From positions 1 through 26,146 of the forward strand of contig BNTV01000069.1 in assembly GCA_025996865.1 (NCBI GenBank): a stretch of 26,146 nt of DNA, given 5' to 3'. Source of the DNA: Bacteroidia bacterium (GTDB lineage Bacteria > Bacteroidota > Bacteroidia > Bacteroidales > Azobacteroidaceae). Under the pieces are notes generated by a model. That model did not search any database, had not been told where the DNA came from, and worked only from the letters and a program-made list of their open reading frames with translations. The first letter of the stretch is position 1. Each line of letters starts with the position of its first letter. This document shows positions 14,173 to 22,879 of this stretch, piece by piece. A program made the position numbers and the translations under genes.

Positions 14173-14229
14173 TAGAAATAAAAGCAAGGAAAAATGGCAA
14201 ATACTCGCAAAAAAGTTAAAAACATAAAA

Positions 14230-16707
14230 ATGAGTTACACTAAAAAATTCACAGCAGGACTACTGATCGGGTTGCTCTTGTTTTCCTCCTGCGGCCCCGT
14301 CAACCGCTTCACCCGCTTGAAGCGGACGCCGCGGGAATACAGCATGAATTACTGCGGGGAACCCATTATCGCCCCCCGCAATGAGTTCAACAAAGAAGCA
14401 TGGATCGTTTTTTCCGACCGGGATAACAACATCAGTTACCGCAATCCGGGAGGAAAAGTGAAATTCAAAGACGTGGATTTCCTGCAACCGTTTTTCGTCA
14501 TCAAGGAAAAAGGCGATTACCTTTGTTTGGTGAAATACGACGCTGAAATCGTAGAAAGCAATTTGTTTAACCTGAAAATCAAAGACCGCAAGAAAGCCCA
14601 GTATTACGGTTGGATGCACAAATCCCGGCTGTTATTGACCAAACAGACGGTAACGGATATTGCTACCGGATTTAAGAATAAGCAAGTCAGCATCATAACC
14701 GATACTACCGCTATCGTCGAACCGAAATTGTATTTTGACAAGGATTCGATCCGCGCATTTAAAAATCCCAATTTAAGCGCCGAACAGGGGACGATTCCGC
14801 TTTATGAAGTATTATATACGCTCAAACTGTCGCCCGACAGGGAAAAAACCTTAGTCGCCCGAAAAACCGTCGTGTCGCCCGACAGCGTACAGACCGACGT
14901 GTTGGGCTGGGTACATTCTTCGTTAATACAGGATATCGGACAGTTACTGCATGTGAATATCCATTCCGTCCTTCCCGATTCGTTGATTTTCAAAGAAAAA
15001 GTCTGCGAAGATACCCTGCATATTCCGGAATGGAGAATGGATGTGAGTACGGGACTGTCCATGCGGAATCCCGCTTTGAAATACAGCCCCGTCCTGTCGT
15101 ACTGCCGGTCGGATTCTATGGTGAATTTCAAAACAGGCATTCCCTTGCCGGTTGTGGATCAAGGCGATAATTATGTTTTCAATGTGAACGGAAATAAAAT
15201 CATGTACAGCCGTTTCAAAGAAATAGAAAAAGATTTACTCAAACTGAACATTGTCTTTGTCTTTGAAGGTCAAAAACAGGTTTTTGACAATTATCCCTCC
15301 GTTGTGAGCGCCATTCAGAATTTGCAACCGATGTTTGAGGAAGACGACGACATTTTCCAATATAAATTCGGAGCCGTGCTGGCTTATCAAGAGAAAGGAA
15401 AAACAGCCCCGACTGTCAGGTCATTTGCTTTAACGCCCAATTGTACAGAGGTTTTGGATAGCATGATTACTGTCGCCGACTATTTGAAATCCTACGAACC
15501 GGTGTCCGTACAACAAATGTGGCGCGGTTTGCAGAAAGCGGTCGGCATGGTGGAACCTCATAGCAAAGAGACGAATATCCTGGTTGTCATCGGTGAATCG
15601 GGACCTACCGAATGGGCTGATTCGACGCTTGTGAAGCGGATTGCCAACGCCAATTGCCGTATATTGGGCTACCAGATGTATAGTGTCGAGGAAAATCAGG
15701 GGAACAATTTTGTTTTGCAAATTGAGAACATGATCGATCATTATGCGCACCGGATATCCATCGCCAAGCGGGAAAAAATTGTTTATATCGACCAGCTCCG
15801 GCAGGAAAATCGCTTTCGTGAAAGTATAAAAAACGTATATGCCCTTGATTTTCCGCGAAAAAGCATGACACAAGGTTGGGTTCTTTTTCCCGAAAAAAAC
15901 GTCGATTTGCCTTTGGAAATTCTGACCAACAGTGTAGATACCATGATTGCAGAAGTTAAATGGGATAACCTGAATTTAATCAGCAGTTTATACAAAGCTT
16001 TTGCGACTGTGGGAAACCATCTTTTCAAATACGATTCCTTGCTGGTTGATTACAACCGGTGGGACGATTCGAAACGATTGTTGAATAAAGAAATTCCGAA
16101 ATTGTTTCACGAACAACTCCCGATCTGGTATTTGCCTGTTGAAAAAGTCAATGTGCCGGATTCCGTCAATGACCGGTTGAAATACCATTTGTTGCTCTCG
16201 CGTGAAGAATTAGCCAAATTGTTGCAATTCATGAACAATCTGTGCGCCAACGAGGTGGATTACAAATACATGGGAGGCGACAAACCGAAGGCAAGGAAAA
16301 GATGCAACTGTCCGGATGACGAGGAATATGTAGAACCCGCCGTTTTGACCGATTCGCTGGGAAATCCCCAATACAGGAGTACGGGGAGTATTCGGAAAAA
16401 ATTACAAGCGTCTTACCTGAGTGAGTTGAAAATATGCAAACAATGCGGAAACGCCCGGCTGAAAAAACTTACTTTAGCAGAAGCCCAAAGGATGATAACC
16501 GGCTGTCCGACTTTCAATCCTACGCTGAAAACACATACGATTGAAATGATTGGAAAAAAGAAACAAGTGTCCGACCGGTCATTGGATGAGTTGATCACTT
16601 ATTTCAAACAAAAAAGGGATGAATTGGATAAACATTTGAGAAATCCTGTTCTGTTTGAATCGAATGGTCAAACCTATTACTGGATTAGCGAACATTTGTT
16701 ACCGTAA
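14230..16707 (+). CDS. tssR: T6SS membrane-complex lipoprotein TssR
   Basis: 825 aa from ATG 14230. This start gives the lipoprotein signal MSYTKKFTAGLLIGLLLFSS with Cys at residue 21, and the duplicated fragment at 11473 conserves sequence only from just before this ATG; the ATG at 14194 would add 12 residues. SH3-like segments ending 'YYGWMHKSRL' and 'LGWVHSSLI' lie at about 50-140 and 155-240. A von Willebrand A-like domain spans about 339-490 (LNIVFVFEGQK, YKFGAVLAYQ, TNILVVIGESG, GYQMYS). It lacks the DxSxS metal site. Two Cys pairs (CNC at 692, CKQCG at 736) suggest a zinc knuckle. TssR is the large component of the Bacteroidota T6SS membrane complex. The base composition is visibly GC-richer than the island before it. 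Confidence 0.8.
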   Translation: MSYTKKFTAGLLIGLLLFSSCGPVNRFTRLKRTPREYSMNYCGEPIIAPRNEFNKEAWIVFSDRDNNISYRNPGGKVKFKDVDFLQPFFVIKEKGDYLCLVKYDAEIVESNLFNLKIKDRKKAQYYGWMHKSRLLLTKQTVTDIATGFKNKQVSIITDTTAIVEPKLYFDKDSIRAFKNPNLSAEQGTIPLYEVLYTLKLSPDREKTLVARKTVVSPDSVQTDVLGWVHSSLIQDIGQLLHVNIHSVLPDSLIFKEKVCEDTLHIPEWRMDVSTGLSMRNPALKYSPVLSYCRSDSMVNFKTGIPLPVVDQGDNYVFNVNGNKIMYSRFKEIEKDLLKLNIVFVFEGQKQVFDNYPSVVSAIQNLQPMFEEDDDIFQYKFGAVLAYQEKGKTAPTVRSFALTPNCTEVLDSMITVADYLKSYEPVSVQQMWRGLQKAVGMVEPHSKETNILVVIGESGPTEWADSTLVKRIANANCRILGYQMYSVEENQGNNFVLQIENMIDHYAHRISIAKREKIVYIDQLRQENRFRESIKNVYALDFPRKSMTQGWVLFPEKNVDLPLEILTNSVDTMIAEVKWDNLNLISSLYKAFATVGNHLFKYDSLLVDYNRWDDSKRLLNKEIPKLFHEQLPIWYLPVEKVNVPDSVNDRLKYHLLLSREELAKLLQFMNNLCANEVDYKYMGGDKPKARKRCNCPDDEEYVEPAVLTDSLGNPQYRSTGSIRKKLQASYLSELKICKQCGNARLKKLTLAEAQRMITGCPTFNPTLKTHTIEMIGKKKQVSDRSLDELITYFKQKRDELDKHLRNPVLFESNGQTYYWISEHLLP

Positions 16708-16735
16708 ATTGTAAACAATTAAAATGCAGATAGTT

Positions 16736-19042
16736 ATGAAGCACCTGAAAATATATTTTATTCTGTTCCTTTTTTCCGCCGTTCAAGCTTACGCTCAACC
16801 GGTTGATTCATTGTCTATTATCGGAACAGATTCCCTGCCGGTTCAAAAGTTGATGTACCAGCCGGAAATAGACACCGTTTCCACTTGGATACGGAATTTG
16901 TCGAAAACAGATTTATTGTTCTACCAAGCTTCCATTGAGTACAAACGGATAGCCAAAGGCCTGATAGTTCAAGATTCACTTCAATTGCAAGCATTTGAAA
17001 ATCAGGCTTTCAACCGGTACGTCAATTATGTGGATTCGGCTTTTTTAAGCGCAGCTTACGGCAATCCGGATAAGTCATCCCTAAGGGTAGCGACCAAATT
17101 CAATGCGGACTCGGCCGGTTTTAATCTTTCCAATGTGGGGACTTGGTTCATTGCAGAACAAGATACTTCGGGCATTATCCAGGTCGAAATCCGCGCAGGA
17201 GGCAGTTCGATTCAAGACGCAATACCGGTTAGCCAAGGCGTTATCCGTTATGAAGTTTCCCCAAATGTGTTGAATGGAGATTTCTACAACATTGAGCTGG
17301 AAAAACCGGTAGCCATGTATCCTCATGAGGATTTTTATGTCATATTTACTTATCCCGCAGGAATTTCCCGTCCGCAGGGCTGTGCGGTTAACGACGCATT
17401 GCCGGTTGTCGAGGGAAGATATTGGGTCGAACAAAACGGACAGTTTGAGGATTTGCAGCAATTGGAAGGCTATTCCAACGGCGCGTGGCTCATGTATGCC
17501 GCAGAGAAATCCCCGAAAGATACCGGATGGTTAAATTTTGTGAGTAATCCGTCCGATACGATCCAAGCGAATGACAGCACACTCTTCTATTTGCAACTGA
17601 ACGGATTAATTGCCGGTTTAGGTTCGCAGTACGCAGATATTGTTATCCATTCCAACGATACGATAAATCCGGTTGTTAAAATTCCGGTGCATTTAAGGCT
17701 GAACGAAGCGCCTTTCTTTTTGGATGTACCTTCCGATTTATTCGTTGTAGAAACGAATGTTTTGACGATTCAGATTCAATTGGAAGATTTAGAGAAAGAT
17801 ACATTTTCAATTCTTCCTGTGATGGGATGTAAATTCGTGCAATTTTTCGCCAATGATTCCGTAATGACGCTGAAAATATCACCTGCAAAAGGCGATAAAG
17901 GCGATTATGTTGTCAAGTATCAGGCAATTGATGAATATGATGCTGTGCGGGAATTGAAAATAACGATACATGTACTTGAAAATCAAGCGCCGTTTTTTAT
18001 CGACCCGCCGGCCGAAATCATTTTGGAAGAGGGTTATTCGCTCGAAGTCAGGATTGAAGCGGATGACAACGAAAAGGATGAATTTGAAATCAGTTTGATG
18101 GATGCACCCGGTTTTGTCCGGTCTTCTTTTGAGTATCCGGCAATTACACTTTATTTTTCACCCTTGGTGGGAGATGCCGGCGATTATGTTGTCAAATTGT
18201 TGCTAAAAGATACGATTGGCTCTGCCCGGGAATTGACGATTCCGGTTCATATTTTATGGAAGAACCGGCCGCCTGTTTGCCTCAATGAAAAAGCGGTTTT
18301 TAGCTTTTCCTTTATGGATGGAGCTGCAAAATTCGATATCAATGAATATTTTACGGATTTGGACGACGATTCGTTTCTCTTTGAGATATTTTGCCACAAC
18401 AGCAATGTGGTTGACGTATCTATTGACGACGAAAGCCATTTTACATTAAAACCCCGGTCGGTGGGAGGAACAATACTGGATTTCACTTTGACGGACGCCC
18501 GGGGCGAGCAGGCGCAATATTCGCTGAACGTGATCGTCGGTATGTGCGAAGATCCTGCGAGGATTATTGTTCAAAAATGGAATAAAGTGTTGTTGGTCAA
18601 TAATGGTTTGGGAGAATATGCACCGGAAGGTTTCCAATGGTACAAAAACGGGCAACCGATAAAAAATGCGACTTTGCAATATTATTCTTCGGAAGACGAT
18701 ACCGGAGGACTGCTGGAAGCCAATGCCGAATACTTTGTGCGAATCGTAAAACTCAATGGGGATACCATTTACACTTGTCCCTGCACTCCCGTACAAAATC
18801 CGGTATCGCTGAAAGCTTATCCGAATCCGGTGCTAAGGGGTCAGCATTTAAATATTGAAAGCGGCTCAACCAATATGGATTCGGGAACAATACAGGTTGT
18901 AGATATTTTGGGAAATACAAGAAAAACCGTACAAGTCAATAAGAACAATACATCGGTTCAAATGCCGGAAACACCCGGTTTTTACATCGTAAAAGTTGTT
19001 TTTGACGACCGGGAAGACGTTTTTCGGATAAAAGTTAAATAA
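16736..19042 (+). CDS. T9SS-exported surface protein with Ig/cadherin-like domains and sorting tail
   Basis: About 768 aa from ATG 16736; ATG 16724 adds four residues. The signal peptide is MKHLKIYFILFLFSAVQAYA. The N-terminal 300 residues are beta-rich, including a jelly-roll-like 'ESPKDTGWLNF'-type junction. Three repeated Ig/cadherin-like domains follow, beginning at 'NEAPFFLDVPSDLFV', 'NQAPFFIDPPAEIIL' and 'NRPPVCLNEKAVFSF'. The last ~75 residues (LKAYPNPVLRGQHLNIESGS to FRIKVK) are a type A T9SS C-terminal sorting domain, so the protein should be carried across the outer membrane by T9SS and attached to the surface. It starts 28 nt after tssR, so probably the same operon. Its link to T6SS is inferred from position. 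Confidence 0.8.
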   Translation: MKHLKIYFILFLFSAVQAYAQPVDSLSIIGTDSLPVQKLMYQPEIDTVSTWIRNLSKTDLLFYQASIEYKRIAKGLIVQDSLQLQAFENQAFNRYVNYVDSAFLSAAYGNPDKSSLRVATKFNADSAGFNLSNVGTWFIAEQDTSGIIQVEIRAGGSSIQDAIPVSQGVIRYEVSPNVLNGDFYNIELEKPVAMYPHEDFYVIFTYPAGISRPQGCAVNDALPVVEGRYWVEQNGQFEDLQQLEGYSNGAWLMYAAEKSPKDTGWLNFVSNPSDTIQANDSTLFYLQLNGLIAGLGSQYADIVIHSNDTINPVVKIPVHLRLNEAPFFLDVPSDLFVVETNVLTIQIQLEDLEKDTFSILPVMGCKFVQFFANDSVMTLKISPAKGDKGDYVVKYQAIDEYDAVRELKITIHVLENQAPFFIDPPAEIILEEGYSLEVRIEADDNEKDEFEISLMDAPGFVRSSFEYPAITLYFSPLVGDAGDYVVKLLLKDTIGSARELTIPVHILWKNRPPVCLNEKAVFSFSFMDGAAKFDINEYFTDLDDDSFLFEIFCHNSNVVDVSIDDESHFTLKPRSVGGTILDFTLTDARGEQAQYSLNVIVGMCEDPARIIVQKWNKVLLVNNGLGEYAPEGFQWYKNGQPIKNATLQYYSSEDDTGGLLEANAEYFVRIVKLNGDTIYTCPCTPVQNPVSLKAYPNPVLRGQHLNIESGSTNMDSGTIQVVDILGNTRKTVQVNKNNTSVQMPETPGFYIVKVVFDDREDVFRIKVK

Positions 19043-19063
19043 CGGATTAATAAAAACAAAAAT

Positions 19064-19987
19064 ATGAAACGGCAATATGTTCAAATTTTCATAAAAAGAA
19101 TTCCTTTGATTGGTTTAATTCTTTTATTTACGCCATGTTACGCCCAATATCAGGAAAGAAATGAAGTTTCGTTTTTTGCAGGAGGCGGTTATTCGACTTT
19201 GTATCACTATTTACATCAAGTGCCTGACGGTAAATTTAAACCGGGTTACGGAGGAACAACCGGTTTAGGCTATACCCGTTTTTTCAATGATTTTATCGGT
19301 ATCGGAACCGGCTTTGAAATCGGCTATTACACAGCTCAAACAACCATAGCGCAGTTCTCCGATAAATATTCCGCATTTGACAAAGAAGATAATTTCGAGT
19401 TTCGCTATACGGTTGACGGATACAGTGAAAAACAAAATCTATGGGCCGTGAATATTCCCCTGATGCTTCATCTCCAGCTCCCTTTGCTACACGACGATCA
19501 CCTGTGTTATGTGGCATTGGGCGGTCGTGTGGGATTTCCCGTCCGTTCGGAATACAATTCGTCCGCTTCCACTTATACAACTTCGGCTTATTATCCACAG
19601 TACGATGTGCTTTTGGAAAGTCCTGCCAGCCAGGGATTAGGCGTTTTCCACAACAGGAAATACAAAGATGAACTCAAATTTCATACCATGTATATGCTAT
19701 CGGCGGAATTAGGAATGAAATGGCTGATTTCCAATCAGTTTTCCCTCTACACCGGCGTCTATTTTGATTTTGGTTCACATGATATCTATAAAAACAAACA
19801 ATACGAATATTTTTTGAAATATTCGGCGGATAAACCTGCCGCTCTGCCGAATCAAAGTATTCTGAAATCCCGGTCTAATCAGGATAATCATATTGATTCT
19901 TTTGCGGGAAAAGTACTCCCGAATGCGCTCGGTATTAAAATAAGGCTTGCATTCCGGATTCCGGATAAAGGAAGTTGTTGTTTCTGA
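19064..19987 (+). CDS. Outer-membrane beta-barrel protein (porin/PorT-like)
   Basis: 307 aa. The signal peptide ends near FTPCYAQ. The mature part alternates hydrophobic and aromatic strands with turns typical of 8-10-stranded barrels: 'NEVSFFAGGGYSTLYHYLHQ', 'GYGGTTGLGYTRFFNDFIGI', 'LWAVNIPLMLHLQLPLL', 'MYMLSAELGMKWLISNQFSL', 'ALGIKIRLAFRI'. It starts 21 nt after the T9SS cargo gene and ends the operon. It may anchor or help export the preceding surface protein, or form the outer-membrane contact of the T6SS complex; both are inference. It ends CCF rather than in a terminal aromatic alone, which is slightly odd for a BAM substrate. Confidence 0.7.
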   Translation: MKRQYVQIFIKRIPLIGLILLFTPCYAQYQERNEVSFFAGGGYSTLYHYLHQVPDGKFKPGYGGTTGLGYTRFFNDFIGIGTGFEIGYYTAQTTIAQFSDKYSAFDKEDNFEFRYTVDGYSEKQNLWAVNIPLMLHLQLPLLHDDHLCYVALGGRVGFPVRSEYNSSASTYTTSAYYPQYDVLLESPASQGLGVFHNRKYKDELKFHTMYMLSAELGMKWLISNQFSLYTGVYFDFGSHDIYKNKQYEYFLKYSADKPAALPNQSILKSRSNQDNHIDSFAGKVLPNALGIKIRLAFRIPDKGSCCF

Positions 19988-20008
19988 AAATTTTTCACTT
20001 CATGTCTT

Positions 20009-20039
20009 TTTGCGGATATGAAATAAATCTGTATCTTTA
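20009..20039 (+). promoter_or_regulatory. Promoter of the helicase gene
   Basis: TTTG at 20009-20012, a 19-nt spacer, and TATCTTTA at 20032-20039 fit the Bacteroidota promoter consensus with one mismatch in the -7 box. It lies 24 nt upstream of the ATG at 20064, marking the start of a new transcription unit after the T6SS region. Confidence 0.55.
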
Positions 20040-20063
20040 CTTCCCGTATGAATAAGATTTAAT

Positions 20064-21488
20064 ATGATATCTCAATTTTTTTCGGAACAAATCAAAAAAA
20101 ACTTTCCCTTTGAGCCTACCAGTGAGCAACAATTGGCTTTAGAGAAATTGAGTGATTTTCTTTTTGACAGGAATAACGACTCGATTTTTTTGTTGAAAGG
20201 TTATGCCGGCACCGGAAAGTCTTCTTTGGTCGGGGCGATCGTAAAAACCATGAACGAGCTGAAACAGAAATCGGTTTTGCTCGCTCCTACAGGTCGTGCG
20301 GCTAAGGTTTTTGCCGCTTATTCCGGTCAGAATGCCTATACGATTCACAAGAAAATATACCGGCAAAAAGTTTTTTCTAACGAACCTTCGGGATTTGTGC
20401 AGGCGGACAATTTGCACAAGCACACCTTATTTATTGTAGATGAGGCTTCTATGATTTCGAATGATGGTTTGGATTCCTTCAGTTTCGGTTCGGGAAGGTT
20501 GTTGGACGATTTGATTCATTATGTTTACAGCGGGGAAGGTTGCCGCCTGATTCTTTTGGGCGATTCGGCTCAGTTGCCGCCTGTTTCCCAAACCGAAAGT
20601 CCGGCTTTAGACACTAACGTTTTGAAAGGTTACGGCTTGGAAGTACATAACATGACTTTGACGCAAGTCGTCCGTCAGGCCGAAATGTCGGGTATCTTGT
20701 CGAATGCCACGCTTTTACGGAAAGCTTTGGATGAAAATAAAACCGATGAATATCCGGTGATTCGCCTGAAGAATTTTCCCGATGTAAAGAAAATCGGCGG
20801 AGAAGAATTGATAGAAACCATCAGCGATACCTACAACCGCGACGGTTTGGAAGAAACCATCATCATTGCCCGGTCGAATAAACGCACCGGGGTTTTCAAC
20901 AACGGCATCCGGAATCGCATCCTGTTGCGGGAAGAGGAATTGACTTCCGGGGATTTGTTGATGGTTGCCAAGAACAATTATTATTGGGCGAAAAACGAAG
21001 AAACCATGGATTTTATTGCGAACGGCGATTTGATGCAAGTGCTTCGGGTGAGGAAAGTGCAAGAGATGTACGATTTTCATTTTTGTGATGTGATGGTGCG
21101 TTTTCCCGATTACGGGGTGGAGATGGAAGTCAAGATTCTGCTGGAAACTTTGCACACCGATTCGCCGGCTTTACCGAAAGAAATGAGCGACAAACTGTTT
21201 TACAATATTTTAGCCGATTACGAAGACGTTCACGGGAAACGGGAGAAAATGAAACTGATGAAAGAAAATCCGTATTACAATGTCGTTCAGGTGAAATATG
21301 CTTATGCGGTGACTTGCCATAAAGCGCAAGGGGGACAGTGGAAGAATGTTTTTCTGGATTTGTCATACGTACCTCGCGAATATCTGGGGATTGATTATTA
21401 CCGGTGGCTTTATACGGCTTTTACGCGGGCTTCGGAGCGGATTTTTTTGGTTAATCCGGTGAAGGAAATGCTGGAGACTACGCGTTGA
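20064..21488 (+). CDS. ATP-dependent DNA helicase, RecD/Dda-like (SF1B)
   Basis: 474 aa. Walker A is GYAGTGKS at residues 46-53, Walker B is 'IVDEASMIS' near 128, and a motif III-like 'LLGDSAQLPPVS' lies near 170. Motif IV 'IIIARSNKRTG' follows, then the UvrD_C_2-type ending with 'YAVTCHKAQGGQWKNVFLDL' at 413-432 and 'YRWLYTAFTRASERIFLV'. It is short for RecD2 (about 700 aa) and lacks the N-terminal domain, matching the compact Dda-like helicases common in Bacteroidota. Such enzymes unwind DNA 5' to 3' in repair or replication-fork processing. It has its own promoter and is unrelated to the T6SS genes. Confidence 0.85.
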   Translation: MISQFFSEQIKKNFPFEPTSEQQLALEKLSDFLFDRNNDSIFLLKGYAGTGKSSLVGAIVKTMNELKQKSVLLAPTGRAAKVFAAYSGQNAYTIHKKIYRQKVFSNEPSGFVQADNLHKHTLFIVDEASMISNDGLDSFSFGSGRLLDDLIHYVYSGEGCRLILLGDSAQLPPVSQTESPALDTNVLKGYGLEVHNMTLTQVVRQAEMSGILSNATLLRKALDENKTDEYPVIRLKNFPDVKKIGGEELIETISDTYNRDGLEETIIIARSNKRTGVFNNGIRNRILLREEELTSGDLLMVAKNNYYWAKNEETMDFIANGDLMQVLRVRKVQEMYDFHFCDVMVRFPDYGVEMEVKILLETLHTDSPALPKEMSDKLFYNILADYEDVHGKREKMKLMKENPYYNVVQVKYAYAVTCHKAQGGQWKNVFLDLSYVPREYLGIDYYRWLYTAFTRASERIFLVNPVKEMLETTR

Positions 21489-21542
21489 AAGAATGTATTT
21501 TTTCTGATAAGAGCATTTTCGGTGAAAGGAGTGGTTCAAGAT

Positions 21543-21574
21543 TTTGCTGTTTCAATAAAAAAATTGTATTTTTG
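21543..21574 (+). promoter_or_regulatory. Promoter of the mntA-hepT operon
   Basis: TTTG (21543-21546), a 20-nt spacer and TATTTTTG (21567-21574) match the Bacteroidota consensus exactly. The start codon at 21595 is about 20 nt downstream of the -7 box, giving a very short leader. Confidence 0.65.
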
Positions 21575-21594
21575 CAATTGAAAGTGAAAAAACA

Positions 21595-21903
21595 ATGCGA
21601 AAAATAAATTTACATAGTAAGCAAATCGCTAATTTGTGCAGACAGTACAATGTCAGGAGACTTTTTGCTTTTGGCTCTGTACTGACCGATAAATTTAATG
21701 AAAAAAGCGATGTGGATTTGATTGTAGATTTTGATAAACAGGAAGTTAAAGATTATTTTTCCAATTATTTTGATTTCAAGTATTCTTTGGAAAATATTTT
21801 TGACAGAAAGGTTGATCTAATGGAAAACAAGCCCATAAAAAATTCATATTTAAGAAAGAATGTTGAAAATTCCAAAACTTTGATTTATGAACGACCGAAT
21901 TAA
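21595..21903 (+). CDS. mntA: MntA-type minimal nucleotidyltransferase antitoxin
   Basis: 102 aa. It carries the nucleotidyltransferase signature: Gly27-Ser28 (FAFGSV), ten residues, then Asp39-Val-Asp41 (SDVDLIVDF). The length is normal for MNT-domain antitoxins. In characterised pairs MntA transfers AMP units onto a Tyr of HepT and blocks its RNase activity (type VII toxin-antitoxin). Its stop codon overlaps the start of hepT by 17 nt, which couples their translation. It has its own consensus promoter. Confidence 0.88.
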   Translation: MRKINLHSKQIANLCRQYNVRRLFAFGSVLTDKFNEKSDVDLIVDFDKQEVKDYFSNYFDFKYSLENIFDRKVDLMENKPIKNSYLRKNVENSKTLIYERPN

Positions 21904-22225
21904 AAAACATTTGGAAGATATTGTAACCATTGATGAAATCGAAAGTTTTTTTGATTTGTTTCCAAAAAAATACGATGAATTTACGAGCAATGTACTTTTG
22001 CGGCGTGGAATTGAGCGCAATATCGAAATAATCGGTGAAGCAATGAATCGCATTCTTAAAGCAGACGAAAATATTGTAATTACCAATTCCAGAAAAATTG
22101 TTGACACACGCAATTATGTAATTCATGCTTACGATAGTTTAACAGACGATATTTTGTGGAGTATTGTTGTAAATCATTTGCCGGCATTGAAAAGCGAAGT
22201 GAATGAGTTGTTACAAACAAATTAA
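21887..22225 (+). CDS. hepT: HepT-like ribonuclease toxin (HEPN, DUF86)
   Basis: 112 aa, helical HEPN fold. The catalytic Rx4-6H motif with the modified Tyr is complete: R75-NYVI-H80-A-Y82 (TRNYVIHAY). The upstream helix 'ERNIEIIGEAMNRILKAD' is also typical. HepT cleaves RNA unless AMPylated by MntA. All key residues are present, so the toxin looks active. It overlaps mntA by 17 nt; antitoxin-first order is usual for many of these pairs. Confidence 0.88.
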   Translation: MNDRIKKHLEDIVTIDEIESFFDLFPKKYDEFTSNVLLRRGIERNIEIIGEAMNRILKADENIVITNSRKIVDTRNYVIHAYDSLTDDILWSIVVNHLPALKSEVNELLQTN

Positions 22226-22334
22226 AATTTCACTTTATTTTAGAAAAACAAGGTTAATCATTTCTCTCAACATTCCTCGTAATTAAAATTTTTTGATTAA
22301 TTTTGTCGCATAAAAGGAAATAGACAGTTAAAAA

Positions 22335-22877
22335 ATGAGTTTAAAAAAAGAAATTGAGCAATATTTAGAACAAATTTCCGTATTGGAAGAATCATTTCGA
22401 AAAGTGAAGGACTTGGATACTTTGCCTGTGTCGTTTTTTAGCACTTCCTTGGATATCCTGAATCAATTGAAAATCGGTCTTTACGAATTGGAATCCGCAC
22501 AACTGCAAATGATGACGGTGCATTTGAATGAGAGCAAATTAGCAATGGATGAGCCTGTCGAATTAAAGGATGCCGAAACGCCGATTACAAAAAATCTCAA
22601 AGAAGTGAAAGAAAATGTTTCCGTTTTTCTGGGAGACAAAATTAGCAAAAAAATATATGCAGATTTGACTAAATCACTGACTGTCAATCAGCGTTTCATG
22701 TTTTTGCGAGACTTGTTCAAGGGAAATGAAACGGAGATGCACAGAGTGCTTACTCATCTCAATGTATTGAAAACTGTGGAAGATGCATTGAATTATTTGG
22801 ACAATAACTACCCGGTTCAATGGGAAACCGAATCGGGGATTGCTTTTAAAGAACTGTTGGAAAAACGCTTTCTCTGA
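22335..22877 (+). CDS. Conserved hypothetical protein next to rsmI
   Basis: 180 aa, mainly helical, with no membrane segment. The N-terminal part (KEIEQYLEQISVLEESF) is coiled-coil-like, the middle is a charged linker, and the last ~70 residues form a compact helical module with 'LTKSLTVNQRFMFLRDLFKG', 'MHRVLTHLNVLKTVEDALNY' and 'SGIAFKELLEKRF'. This C-terminal module is common in Bacteroidota proteins of unknown function. It ends 2 nt before rsmI, so the two are co-transcribed. TAATTTTG at 22298-22305 is a good -7 box for it, though no -33 TTTG is seen. Confidence 0.75.
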   Translation: MSLKKEIEQYLEQISVLEESFRKVKDLDTLPVSFFSTSLDILNQLKIGLYELESAQLQMMTVHLNESKLAMDEPVELKDAETPITKNLKEVKENVSVFLGDKISKKIYADLTKSLTVNQRFMFLRDLFKGNETEMHRVLTHLNVLKTVEDALNYLDNNYPVQWETESGIAFKELLEKRFL

Positions 22878-22879
22878 AA

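Larger units (their letters stand above)
13813..14229. other. 417-bp graveyard of gene remnants before tssR
   Basis: No intact gene is supported. In order the stretch holds the out-of-frame 3' end of immunity copy 4 (to about 13838), a broken PPEGW-family gene (13838-14010), and a patch matching two separate parts of the 10421 lipoprotein region (14022-14116). It ends with the upstream sequence of tssR, which has a possible -7 box at 14165-14172. Confidence 0.6.

Noticed and set aside
14194..14229. 12-residue N-terminal extension of TssR (MANTRKKVKNIK)
   Set aside because: The lipoprotein signal fits a start at 14230, and the duplicated copy at 11473 conserves sequence only from just before that ATG.
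15430..15873. Minus-strand frames of 147 and 88 codons inside tssR
   Set aside because: They mirror the codon structure of tssR on the other strand and have no independent context, leader or motif.
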